Part shown: positions 1 through 12,500 of the stretch, one piece after another
Numbering within the stretch: the first letter of the stretch is position 1
How the letters are laid out: each line of letters opens with the position of its first letter
From: Otis tarda
Lineage: Eukaryota > Chordata > Aves > Otidiformes > Otididae
Reading direction: 5' to 3'
NCBI GenBank assembly: GCA_026413225.1
Contig: CM048557.1
Location: forward strand, 62,548,987 to 62,612,986
Length of the DNA stretch: 64,000 bases
Translations under genes and position numbers: made by a program
Notes under the pieces: model-generated
Told to the model about the DNA's origin: nothing
Database searches by the model: none
The model's input: the letters and a program-made list of their open reading frames with translations, nothing else

Positions 1-879
1 ATTTTTGCAGAATTTTTAAAACCAGAAATGAAGAGAGTTTGAACAGCTCCAGTCATTGCTCTCCCCCTGCAACCAGCCAACAAGCTGCCAAACCAAGGAG
101 CTCTACACAGTCCCGATGTGTCTGGAGAGACTGCTTTTCATATTAACCTTGTCCTCAATTAACACACAAAATCATCATGAGTAACAAAAGACTTTCCGTA
201 ACAATGACCCAAGCGGTTTTGTGAGTGTTGAGCAGGCACCAGCTCCACGTCTGTAATACAGGACTGTTTGCTTCCAGTACCGACTTATACTGTTCCCCGA
301 ATGCCTGTTTATTACAGGATGTGAGAATGATGGGACATAGAGACATCTGTGTTAACCTTGCTGTGTTCCCTGTCTGAGTCCTGCCCTAATTAAATTTGGG
401 AGCCTGGTAATTTCTCCACGGACCAGTTTGCAGCACAGACAGCAAGTTCTCTGCTGAGATAATGAAACTGTTATAATCTGTAGGATATGTTTTCCTAGGC
501 AGCAGAGTCTATACTCAGGGTTAAAAAAACAGGAGAAAAAGCTTGAGTTTTTACCATTTTTCAGTCTAGATGGTAACCAGTATTTTTGCAGCTCCCTGGG
601 AATTCCCCCCACGCCGCTGACAACATGGTGAATCACGGCACTCTGCTGCATCTCTGATTCTTAAACATGTTGAAGTTCACGGTAATTTGTAACACGCTGT
701 ACTGCAGAGCCCTTTAGAAGTCAACATGATATATTTGTTATCAGTAGCCGGTGCTTTTGTTTTTCTCAGTGAGTAGAACGAGAAGCCAGCAATCCTGCTG
801 TGCTGACACGGGGCTGGAGAATAACAAGGCTCAGCCTCCGTCCTTGCAGCCCAGCCTGCAGAGCGGGCTAAGGCTGCTC
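1..879. other. unique non-coding stretch, nothing recognised
   Basis: No repeat signature, RNA gene or credible exon is visible here. Open frames on the - strand reach at most 99 codons, have no recognisable family similarity, and are of the length expected by chance. Confidence 0.6.
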
Positions 880-1260
880 TCAGCATTCATCTGATGTTCT
901 CCGGGAGGTGCTAAGGGATGTATTATCTTTATTTATTGAGGCCCCCATCGTGACTTGGATCACTCCTTAACAAGGTCGCCATAATCATATTGCAGTCAGG
1001 CTGCCCTTTCCCTTCCCAGTCCTGTAATTAGTGTTTGCCCTTGTAACTGGAAGATTAACCACATGACCTATTATTAACCTCTCTTCACCTATTATGGTCT
1101 CCTTGGTATTCCTTTTTAATGCACACACTGTTGAAACAGGGGCTGGTTTAATTATATTGTATTAACATGGGAGAGATTCTCAAACATGTGGGGAATGTGC
1201 TGATTATAGATTTAATGATAACTACAAGTATCAGAAAGTGTAAATGTTGTATAATTAGAG
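880..1260. promoter_or_regulatory. candidate conserved non-coding element
   Basis: This is an AT-rich, repeat-free block with several homeodomain-core words (TAATTA and TTAAT types), for example near 1024-1040 and 1147-1165. It lacks coding potential on both strands. The dense mix of ATTA cores with intact non-repetitive sequence resembles developmental enhancers in vertebrate gene deserts. That resemblance is my inference; no alignment was available, and AT-rich DNA carries such words by chance. Confidence 0.22.
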
Positions 1261-4200
1261 AGTAACTCCAGTGCCACAACACACGGTTTTCACTCGGTAC
1301 TCACTACAAATCAAAGTGGCTCCGCAGTACCAACTGGTGTAGATAGGTAGATATGTTCTCTGTCCCACAGAGTCCCATTCCAGGGCAGTCCAGTCATGAT
1401 GCTGACAGTCAAGTGCCAGATTTGAGACCCTCCCATATCCTCATCCTGGGTGCTTTTCAGCTCTCAGTGGGTAGATGTGCATCCCTCCATTGTGAGGCCT
1501 TCACACATTGCCCCAGTGCTTGTTCTGCATCTCCAGTAATGCCTGGAGTTGTCCAGAGGCCACCTGGTCTGGCCAACGGCAAGATGCAAGAGTAACAAAA
1601 CATGAGGAAAGATATTAGTATCTGCAGCTACATTACAATTATCACAATTATCACAGTAATTACAACCTATGAATGGCTCTGTACCAAGCTACCAACTCAC
1701 AGCCCCCTGAGATTACTTATCCTGTGAATCTAATTGAAAAAAGCCTGAATCACGATTGCAAACAGAGCACTAGTGACCCATGGACTGTGTCATTATTTTG
1801 GGACTAAGAGCTCTGAGCCAGCAGGCCTTTCATACAGCTGTAAGCAGTTCCTTCATTTCAGGGTTAAAAGAGAAGTGACTGTATAAAAGTTTTTGAGGCT
1901 GCAGTTCACCCCAAAAAATACTCAATGTTTACTCAGGTAAAACAAGCAAAATGAGTTGTATAAATGATACTCTGAATTATTCATCCAGTTTGGATTGTTC
2001 GTTGGGAATGTGCTCTCATACCTTTCTGCAAGCTGCTGAAATGCCAGTTACTTTCTCCAGTGTTAAGGCCATGCCCTCCACCACTGCCGAGACACACGTA
2101 TGCAGGTGTATTTCTCTGCTGGTCTCTGTACCATGTTCATTTGATCTCCTAATGCCTGATCTTCAGTTCAGCGCTCGTCCTCAGAAATACCCTGTATTCC
2201 CAGTTTTACTGGCTTCTGTTGTTTGACACAGTATTGTAAAAAGTGTTTCCTCTTCTTGGGTTATCAGCATTCTGATGCTATCTTTCTCCTTCTCATTCAC
2301 GGTGCCACAATTAGACTGTACATGGGACATGAGATCTCTAGTCCACAATTATGTCTGAGCTGGCTGAGAGCTTTTCCTGACTGATGAGGATGCCCTGACT
2401 GCATCTATGCCTGCTTCCATCGGGGTCTGGTCTGGAGACCATGCACCCATCTGCCTTGCAGTTTGGATATGGACTGTGAGAAACCTGAGAGCAGACACAC
2501 CTCACCGCTACTCTGCGCCAGTCCTGAAAGTCAAGCAGGGTATACGATTTCACCCTGTAAAATTAATCAGGCACAGCAGAGCTATTGGAGTTTCTTTCTG
2601 TGCCTCTAATTCAGCAGCAGATGAAGCAACTCCTGGACGTGTCAGGTCACATTCGCCTGGTTTGTATCTACCCTGTGTCTATTTGCTGATCCATCCTAAG
2701 CCAGTCCAGGTCTCAGTTCAAATCAAACTCAACTCAGGGCGAGCCTTTCCTTTTGGACCGGGGCCTGAAAGCACAAATGTTCAGGCTCATCCTCCATGAA
2801 CTCCCCGTGAGCCACAGAGGATCAGATGGCAAAGTCTCTCTCCACATGTCAGGATCGTTCACCGAAGTTGTGGCCCCAGTGCAGCCAGCGGACGCGGGGC
2901 ACACATGCAGAGGGAGCGATGTCGTGGAGCTGCGGGCACCACCACTGTGTATATGGGTCTCTCTGCCATGGAGGGCTGCCCTGGATCTCCAGAGCCGTAA
3001 TACAACAGCCATTGGCACTGAAGGGTTCCCAGTGGCCTTGCTGGTCTTAGACTTCAACACACATGATATAATTCTGGGGGTTGCTGCAGCAGATGTTCCA
3101 ATGGAGGTTAAATTTGGAGGTACCTTGCCCCAAAAAAAGCAAAATGAAAAATGACAGTGACCAGCTCAGTGGATGCCATCTTTTTCACTTCTGTTAGCAC
3201 AAAGAAGTAACAAATTTAAGTGTCATTTTAATCTAACAGCTTCATAGCAAGTAGAAAACCTAAACGACCTTGCATTTGTTGTCAAAACCATCCCTATAAA
3301 CTGTTCTCATAAATCCAGGATTCTAAAAAAATAATTATAAAACTTTATGTTTTATCTGTATTACAATTTGCTGTAATCACAAGAGAAAAATTTTAAAGCT
3401 GTCTAAAACTCGCAAACAAGTGGAAAGGAGGTTTTTTTTGATTTATAGTGTAATCTCCTTTCTTCAGCTTTTTGGGATATCAAAAGTGATAGTTTAATCA
3501 CACATCTATCTATGTCAGGAAATAAAGGAAAGACACATGTGATATGAAGGGGGATTCTATGATTTAAATCCAAGCAGCTACTCTGTGTGGTCTGGTGAGA
3601 GGAAGAAAATCATCCATGTTTGCAGTCAATTCAAATTTACTTACCGTAGGATGCTTCTTAAAATATATCATTTTCTACCTAATTTGGCTGCAGTGACTCT
3701 GAACTGTGCTAACTGATTCTCATTTTTCATCTGTGCACAGATGTTTGAATGCTGTCACTTCTGATCTACAAGGCCAAGGAAATACCTCTCATGGGGACCT
3801 GACAGCATTGCTAAATTTTTTGGGGGGGTTATAGTTTTGCTTTCTGGTGAAGTTCTTGTGATGCCTTCCCAAATGTCCTGGAGGAAAAGCTGTGAGAACC
3901 ATGCTGCATTTTCATGTGAATAAAAATGGTGAAGTCAGGTATTTTCCATGTCCAAAATCATGTGCTTCATGAGTTTCCCCTGTGTTGCTGGACAAATAAA
4001 GTATCTGGGATGTACAAGTCAAGACTGATATGGTTTACCTGGGAATGTTGGTGCACTTCTACAATTTCTTTCACAAGGGTATATGCCTTGTGAAAGGCAA
4101 AAAAAAAAAAAAATCCCCACAGAATGCTTCTTAGGGTTTCCATTAACCCTGTCTAAGGGACAAGACCTCCCAGTCTGGGCCTGAATCATGACTACTTTCC

Positions 4201-4862
4201 TATCATCTGCAGCAGTATCATTTTCCATACTGCACAAGTCTTGCAGGACAGCAGAGGACACCTGGCACAGATGGGAGAGAAGGCAACGGCTTCCATTTTG
4301 CAGCATGCTGGCAGCAAGGACTGGAGCTCTGCTGGTAGTAGGACATGGTGATTTTTTGCAGGCTTATGGTTGACACTGCAGGCAATCAGCAAATATCTCA
4401 AAGTCCTACAGGAATGTATTGTAGTCAGGTGGAAGGATGAGCTGGGCTGTAACTTTCCTCAGCCCTGCCACAACGCAAAGAGAAAGGTAGTGGAGTAGGA
4501 GTATTGACGGCAAGGTTCCTCATGAAATACTGAACGAACAGCCCTCAGTTTCTTTAACATTAGCCATTCCTGGTTTACAATGATAAAATTTTATTCAAGC
4601 CCATGTCTGCATACTTCCTACACTGCTACCTACCTCTGACCTTTCCACTACTGTCTCTTGGCAGCCACTTGCACTGGCTCCTGCTAAGCATTGAGGCAAA
4701 CGCTCATTCTTGCCCCTCGCTCACCTCCACCACTGGGATCCCCTGCAGATTCCCGGCATTAAAAGTCCTCTTACCACCACAGATAACAAGCCATGAGCTG
4801 TGCTCCCTTTTCAACACCAAGAGGAGGCTGCTTGCATTGGTCTTGGAAGATCTTGGAAGATC
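1261..4862. other. unique non-coding stretch
   Basis: No gene or transposon is recognised. Around 2760-2960 there is a slightly CpG-richer patch where frames of about 100-130 codons stay open on both strands. They match no family I know, and overlapping both-strand openness fits GC-rich sequence with few stop codons better than a gene. A run of As sits at about 4100-4113. Confidence 0.5.
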
Positions 4863-4888
4863 TTGGTACCTCTTGGAAGAGGTACCAA
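4841..4888. repeat. short direct repeat running into a perfect palindrome
   Basis: The decamer TCTTGGAAGA occurs in direct tandem at 4841-4860 and again at 4871-4880. The last copy lies inside a perfect inverted repeat at 4863-4888, with 12-bp arms (TTGGTACCTCTT and its complement) and a 2-bp centre. The arms contain a KpnI-type GGTACC word on each side. It could form a hairpin or cruciform. It probably arose by local slippage or templated repair, and I see no adjoining gene. Confidence 0.8.
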
Positions 4889-7800
4889 TCTGAGTGTGTT
4901 ATTGCTGTTTGCCATGCTCTGAGGTCATTTTTCTGAAGTTGTTCTGATTATTCATAAGCCACGTGCTCACATCTTTCGCATGCAGCAGTTTACTTCTTCT
5001 GCTTAATGGGAGCTGATGCTTTACATGGAGAAAAGCCTTTTTTTGTGAATCATGCGGAGCATTTAAGACACAATTTGCCTGTGAGAAATCTTGGAGTTAA
5101 TGTGACCTGACAACAGAAAGTTTGGTTCTTCATGCCTAGTTCCTAAAGATTTGCCAGCATGAAAGCTACAATTTATGACTAGTGTTGCTGCAATCCATTT
5201 TTTGGAAGACAAAATAATAATTTGTTGATTTACATACAAAGATCTAATTTATATATTATTGAAGTAAGGATCTTCCAGAGCTGGAAAAAGTTTGGTACTG
5301 CACAGAGAGAGCGCTTTCTAGACCCATGGCACTATTTCAGTGACATAGAAGGGAGTGACATGAGCAGGCTGTAATTTCCCCACAGAACTTGTGTGGGAGT
5401 TCAGCTGCATGCGTGCATGTGTCTGTGTGAGAAAGAGAAAGGGACAGGCAGAGAGAGGAAGAAACTTGCTGCATTATGCATTAATTTGAGTGTATGTAGG
5501 CAGAGTACAAGCCAGAATTTTCTCTCTTGGGGGCCCAGAGTTAGGCCTTAATTTTGTATCGAGGTACTTGCATAGAAGTGCTCCAAAAGAATTCCCAGCG
5601 TGCACAACTGCCCACTGCTTCAATTATGGTCACATTAAAAACGCAGCGTTCACTTGCGTGCTTTAGTCCACTTATGGCTCTGAATGGCTTAGAATAATTA
5701 AGTGTGTATTGTAATCGTTCACGGCAAACTTGACCAAACTCTTTTTTTTTCTGACTCCGCCGCTCCACTATTAATAGAAAACTTGCAGCCCAGTAAAAAG
5801 AAACAAACAAACAAAGAGTCTTCCACCTCTCAACAATTCAGAGGATACGTTTGATTTACTTGATACTAGTCCAGAAGAGGAATCTTATGAGGGCATCAAC
5901 TCCCCTAGCATTTCAAGTCTGGCTCTTTCCCAAAGGGGACAGTGCAATTTAGACTTGGTCACCACCTTCTCTTGATAACAGAGATATTCCTGAGAAATGC
6001 TGAGCACCATCTGACAGTGTGGCAGTGAGGAAACCTGCTGAGACCCTCTCCACTCACCTCTTCTGGTTGTCAAAACCTGCAACAGCAAGAGGAAGTCCAC
6101 AGAGGAATGAGACCCACTTTTGGTAGATGACAATGGCTCACGTTGACTTTTGACAGGACTGAGCTCAACAGTCAGTCCAATGCGCTCCTAAAATCCCAGT
6201 GGTGGTGGAGTTTGCAGGAGTGCTCTTGTGCTCCTTAAGGAGCTGGTGAGGTTTCCAGAGCTGTCAGCATTTAATGGGATCTAGCTCTGAATGTGGGTGC
6301 TCAAAAATACTGAGAATTAGACATCTTTCATTGGAAAGTTCACGTGTTGCTTCAGAAACTGAGTGCTCAGGCTGGGGGACCGCTGTTGCTTTCACGTGCC
6401 CCACAAGCAGCAGCTCGTGCTCCAGCTCTCCTCTGCTGCTCCGACATGCTGAGTGCTCCCAAACCCTCCTGCCAAGCCCCATTACATTGTACAAGGGACT
6501 TGATTTTCATTAAAATTGCCATAATTATATCTGCAAGCTCTGAACTAAAAAAAAAAGCCCCATCCAAAGCTTTCAGCCTGTCAGCTTCTCCTAAAATGAC
6601 AGATCGTCCATGTGCCACGTATCTTACACCCCAGTTGTATCTTTATACATCTCTGTCACCTCCTCTCAGGCTCACAAGATCCAGAGTCTGGTACTTTCAC
6701 AGCTATGATTTTGATGATCCCTATCTCCAATGCTATCACTAGCATAGGGCCATGCTGATTATTTATTTGATTCTGCTGCATGCTCAAAACCATTTGCCCT
6801 TTTCTCTCTTGTCGTGTCTGATCTGGGAGCACCAGCTTCGAGAAGAACACTTAGATGTACACTTAAGACTAGCCACTATCTACTATCCTAAAAGAAGATG
6901 ATTTTCTGGATCAAGGTCCACTTCATCAAGACTGTTCTTAAATAGCCCAATCTTTTTGAAGGAATGAGACACTTAAAGGTTTCACTTCCTAAATGTTTCT
7001 CCAGGGCAAATTAAGGCACCTTAGTGTCTTGCACCATGGAGTTGACACCTTGGGCACACTGAGTGATGGATGTTCCCACACTGCTCTGCTCCTCATTGCT
7101 TCCTCTGCCCTGGGGTTATTTCCTTCCCCAGGAGAGGTGAAAGCCCAGCTTGTCCCATGTCCAGCTTCTTTTGCTAAATAGCATGAAAAAGCATCAAACA
7201 CACAGATACATAAGGATCTCCATGCTCTCCAAGAGGTTTAATTCAGCAGTGAATCCAGGAAAGTCTGCTACAGTGGAGCAGCTCCATTCCTGCTATTTTT
7301 GGAGAGGGTGAAATTAAATGGATTCAGAGAGGAGGAGCTTCTTTATTCTTCACAAATGTACACTTGCTATCATAGCCTGCATCACGTACATCAAGCAGCC
7401 CTGGCCTCCTAGCCAACTTTTTGTTCTGGTTCATCCACTTCTGAGGCACCCAAAATACTGAACCTACATACATATGCATCTATTTGTGTAGGACTAGATA
7501 CATAGGAAAGAGTTAAGTCCTGCAGCATCTCAATACTATTCTCTTTTACAAAGGCAAAAGTAGGGCAGTGTTATGTCATTTGCCATGACCACGAAGGGAA
7601 TCCACAACAGACTGGAGACTGAAAGATTCTCTCCAACCTGTCCCTTTATAGTTACCCCATTAGTTCACATCTTACAGCTTTTCCTACTGAATGTTTCCTG
7701 ATATCAACAAACAAAAATCTTCCATGGTACATTTTCTGCCTTTATGATGGTTGTTTGTTTATCACATCTTGTCAATATTCTCTTTCTTCTCTATTTTCTT

Positions 7801-9399
7801 CATAAATAGTACTTTTTAAAAGGTGCCAGATGTTTCTTCACCCTTAAAAGTCACCTCAAATCCAATCATGCAATCAGACCATAGCCCCAGAGGACTTAGA
7901 ATTCTCAATTATTTTTCTTAAGTCCCCGTATAAGACAGTGCTGGGAAGGAAGATGGAGCACTTCGGTTTTTTTAAGAACCAATGTCAAAACAATTCTATC
8001 AGCCCATGGCGCTAAATGCTTTAATTACTGTTTCTTAATTTCAAGAGACAAAACTTCAGTTGTAATAATAGAAACATCCATCAGAAAAGGCATCATTGCC
8101 TTATGATTAACAGCTGTCCTGATAAAACTCAGAGTTCAACATATTTGCAGGACTATAGTTTAAAAACATTGTCAGAGGGAAATGAGCCTGAGCGAAGAGC
8201 GAGAGAGAGGAATATTTAGTACCTTCCCTATTGCTGCAGGGCTGGTATGGAAATAAGGGATTCTTTCTGGCATGATAGCCCACACTGTTTACGAGATTAT
8301 AGCGACGGATGCCTGGATTAGCCACTATGATTCTTAAAAGATTCTCAAAAATTCTGCCTCTAAAGCCACCATTTTAGTCTCTTAAATATAATTCCAGAAG
8401 CAGGCTGTGCAGATACAAGTCAAGTATTTGCCGACTGTCAGAGCCGAGTGTTGTAAGTGATGACACAAAAGCAGAGCTAATTTTGTGCTAGAAGAGTTTC
8501 TAAGATCTACGTACATAGCAACAGACATTTTCATCAGTTGTGCAATAAGGCTGTTGTTATTTTCCCCCAGAGAAGCTCTGTACACAGTTCTATACCACTC
8601 TGCTACAAAATTAGCTCTGGGCAGAACTATTCCAGGGGTTGAAGACAGACCCAGCTCCTACTCTGCTCTGAATTCTTTATTCAGGCTTGATTATGCTAAG
8701 AGACATTGGCCAAACTTTGGTTTAGCTGTTGGTAATGCTGTTCCCTGCTACACACACGTCTTCTGCAGGGCTGCACTTTCTGTAGCCAGTCACCCAACCT
8801 GGAACATGCTAAGGTGGCACGTCTGTCAGAGAGGTCTGAGCACTCGTCCTCTCTACGTAAGGCCCTGGAAATATTTCAAGAGGGAGCTTCTGAAATTGAG
8901 ACACCTTACATGACTAACTACTTTGCAAGTTTAGTCCATTGTGATCCCCACCCTTCTACTCTTCCTTAATATAACTATGTGTGCATTTCTGAAGTCAAAT
9001 TATTTAATGCCCAACATGATCACTGTCACATTTTGGGGGAGTGTACCCCTTGCATCTCCATGGAAACATTTATTTTTTTGAAACATATGCCCAGCCAGCA
9101 GTGAAAAAGATGCTACTGATGTGTAAAAGGGCCATTAATCCAGAAATTAACACTGCAGCCCCTCAGCTCCGTGACTATGGTGAGGTCTGTGCAGAAAGCA
9201 CAGTGAAGAGAGCAAGCTCAGTTGCTGACCTGGAACTGAAAATAGCAAGGTTGGGTTCTTCTTCATTAAAATGAAGTTATCATATTGTTGTACCTCACAA
9301 TGACATATGCAGTAAATGTTATTAATTGTTTGTAAGACATTCCTATGCAACACTGATGGGGATGTTTGAGATCAGTATAAAAAACTTTGGAAATTAATA
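4889..9399. other. unique non-coding stretch
   Basis: No coding exon, RNA gene or mobile element is recognised. There are short purine-rich runs (for example about 5430-5462) and AT-rich patches. Frames of up to 142 codons (about 8485-8913, + strand) have no recognisable domain or family resemblance and are treated as chance. Confidence 0.5.
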
Positions 9400-9590
9400 T
9401 AATGTATTCCAATTATTCATCTTGAGTGGGGAACCGAACAATTATTCAATCCTCTTGATAAATTTCCAAGTAAAAAAAAATAGTAATCATCAGTTATGGG
9501 CACGTGTATGAGACCTAAGTGTTTAAATCGTTGCAGGAATCTGCAGTTAATATGCCTAGACTGATTAAATGCGGCAGAGGCAGCCCTGGC
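9400..9590. promoter_or_regulatory. candidate conserved non-coding element
   Basis: The block is AT-rich and repeat-free, with repeated ATTATTCA-type words (near 9410-9420 and 9440-9450) and further TTAAT/ATTAAA words toward 9550-9570. There is no coding potential. The call rests on sequence texture alone, so confidence is low. Confidence 0.2.
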
Positions 9591-12500
9591 TGAACTCTGC
9601 AGCCAGGGAAGGGAACTGAAAGGATGTGAAGGATGGGAGTTTGTAATAATATGAGCAAAATTCTAATCAAAGTCCTGTCTGAGCAGAAACCTGCAATAAC
9701 TTACACAGTGCTCTAGCACAACGCTGTTTAACACTGGAGACTTCTGGGCCAATGTTGCAAATCATTCTACTGGTGATGTTAGGTTTGGAGAATGGTGGTG
9801 GAAAGGGCTCTTACCCACTTTTGCTTATCTTCTCCCCTTGATCCGTGGGCCTTATTTCAGTTACGCAACATGTGCACATGGTTTTGGACCTTCTCATAAC
9901 TGGGCAATGATTCTTTGTCACAAGCAAGGCTTTAATAGCCATTGCATAAGATATAGCGGAGCAGGCCAGCAAGCCAACCCTGTGTGAGAAAGGGCATGGG
10001 ATGGGGCTCCTGGAAAGGAGCTTGTTTGAAGGCTCTAAGTCATGAGGTCCATCCCCATCTCCTCAGCAAGGCATTGTCTTCGTTTGAAGGTGAGTGCAGT
10101 TGCCCAGCATCATGGCTTGAGATCTGCAGTGGGGCAGCCCTGGTAAGACCTCTCTGTTTAGCATCGGGGAAAAGCAGAAGCAGCACCACAGGAGGAACAA
10201 AGGGCCTCCAGACATGTGAAGGTGCCAGAGCAGATGGACTGAAATGTACAGAATCTGAGTGCACTGGGGAGGGAGCAGCCAGGGAAACTGTAGGCTGTTA
10301 TCACCACTGAACCCAAACAGATCAAAAAGTGAGGCACCAACGTTGTAGCACAGTGCACCATCCTCAGCACTCCTGAATCTCACAGTTCTGACCAGGCCGG
10401 AGGGTGCTGATGAGCTGCCTGCAGCCTGTGCTGGTCCTAGGGACCAAACACAGCTCTACATTTCAATCATTTCAGGAAAGATATCTTTCGGGAAAATAAG
10501 CTGCCAATGTAAACCAAAGCTGCAGCTTTGCAGAAGAGGCACATGGGTAACTCCTTTAGTCCCTGTCACATGGGAAGTTAGATGGGGTGATTAGGAAGAT
10601 CACTTCAAGCATTAGAAATCTGCAGACCTCTGGCATCCCAGCCACATGGCTGGACCTCAGGACCTTGCTTCCTCTCTGTAACCAACAAGCTAAGTGTGCA
10701 TTGATCATTTGTGACTGGAAAAATCCTTTCTTTGCTGAAAGCCAGACGCCTTTCCTTTCTCACAGTTTCATTGGAATTTAGAAATCAAACAGCCAGCTCT
10801 GAACATGGCTGCTGGGACACACAGATTTGTGAGCTTCCCATTAACCCCCCTCCTTGGGCCTCTGTTACGTGGCGATAAGATGCATCTTTTTTCTAACAGT
10901 AACAAAAATCTTTAGTCTCTGCAGGCTACGGTTTCATACGGGTCCTCACGCAGCCATTGCCCTGCTCATCACACTGACAGATCAGGATTGGCTTCCTGGA
11001 AGGAAAGCCCACAATGACCTTCACAGATGTAGCCTTGAGTGCGCAGCTTCAAGGAGCTGGAAACACAAACGGAGGAGACTCACAGAAGAGTACAAGCTTC
11101 CCTGCTCCGGGCTTGGTCTCACACTCAATGAAGTACATGGCAGCTCCTGACTGAATCCAGTGGGAAGAGGTGCTTTTTTTCCAGTGTCCGCAATGATCAA
11201 TGAGGAATTGGTGCAGAGTGCCCGCAGCTCCTACTGCAGAAAGCAGAGCAGGCGCCAGTGAATTGGATTGCCAAGAATCGTCAGCTTTTACACGGGCTTG
11301 TGCAAGGTCGTTCATCACCGTGGCAGATGCCGACTGCTCTCAGCAGCAGGGAAAAGAAATTAAATGTGGGTAAAAAAGACCTTTTTGTACAGCTGGAGGA
11401 TAAGTAATATATCAAAATGTTCAAAATATTAGCGTATCGCTGCAGCTCAGACACGCAAGTGGGCTCAACACATGGCAGAGTTGCCAGCTGAGCTGTGGTG
11501 ACCGAGTGTGCCGGTGGACAATTGCCAAGAGAAAAGCATGGTCCCAAAGTTAATTATTGTGAGTGACCTGTGGTAGCTCACTGCCACTCCCCCAGTTGGA
11601 CAAGCTCGAGAGCTGGCTGGGGAGAGTGGCTGTCGTGGCTACGTGGCAGCGTGACGTGGCTGGACACGATGCCGCAGGGCATCCGCCAGTAGCTTGGCCT
11701 TGGAGAGGTGGAGCTGTTTGCCAGGGCAATCTCCTCCTAGTGGGTTTGAGGGTTTTTTAAGCTCACTACAGTAAATGCAGCCTTTTCTGGAGAGTGCTTA
11801 TATATATGATTCAATAGCATCACAACATGCTCACTGCTGCACAGGAGAAAGAGAGAGCAAGAAGCAGTTCCTGCCTGTTGTGATTGATTCCTACCCTTTG
11901 CCATCAAAACACTGCTTAACTTATTCCCCTCATCAGGAAACAGTGTTACGGCAGGTCAACAACCGCAGAGATGAAGGTGGGCTCAGAACAACCAATGGAG
12001 ACAAACCCATCGGTTTGGCCAAGTCCTTTCTCCATCCAAGATGCAGTTGCATGCTCAGCAGCAAAGTCCCTGGTGTCACCTTGGTGGGTGTCATGGCTGT
12101 CTGGAAAGGGAGCACTCCAGCGAACGGGACCCTTGCTGGGCTTGCACTGACCTCCAGCTCCCTCTCTTACAAGGAGTCAGCAGAGCAAGCCAGTTTCTCC
12201 TGCAAATTCATGTGTTGTTTTCTCATTTTTTTTGAATTAGAGGTATTAAAAGATGACGGGATCCATGCAGCTGGCTGGAGCCATTAGGAAAGGAAGAGCA
12301 GGCTGAGGAGCTGATTCTGTGAGGTGGTCTGTGCCCACACAGCAGCCTCAGACTTTCACCAAGGGGAGGCCATCTCCAGCAGACCACGCAGATCTGTGGT
12401 AGTTATTTTCCATGTTGTAACAGGAATACAAATAAAAATGTCCCTGTTTACATATAGCTGTGCTGTAGCTGATCTCAAGGCTGCCCTCCTTCTGTTTAAA

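Noticed and set aside
2407-3154. Two consecutive + strand frames of about 130 codons overlapping a - strand frame of 108 codons
   Set aside because: A locally CpG- and GC-richer patch keeps both strands open; no family resemblance, no splice or promoter context I can support.
11775-12287. 170-codon + strand frame
   Set aside because: Composition and reading are not protein-like; no known motif; a similar-sized frame is expected by chance in 64 kb.
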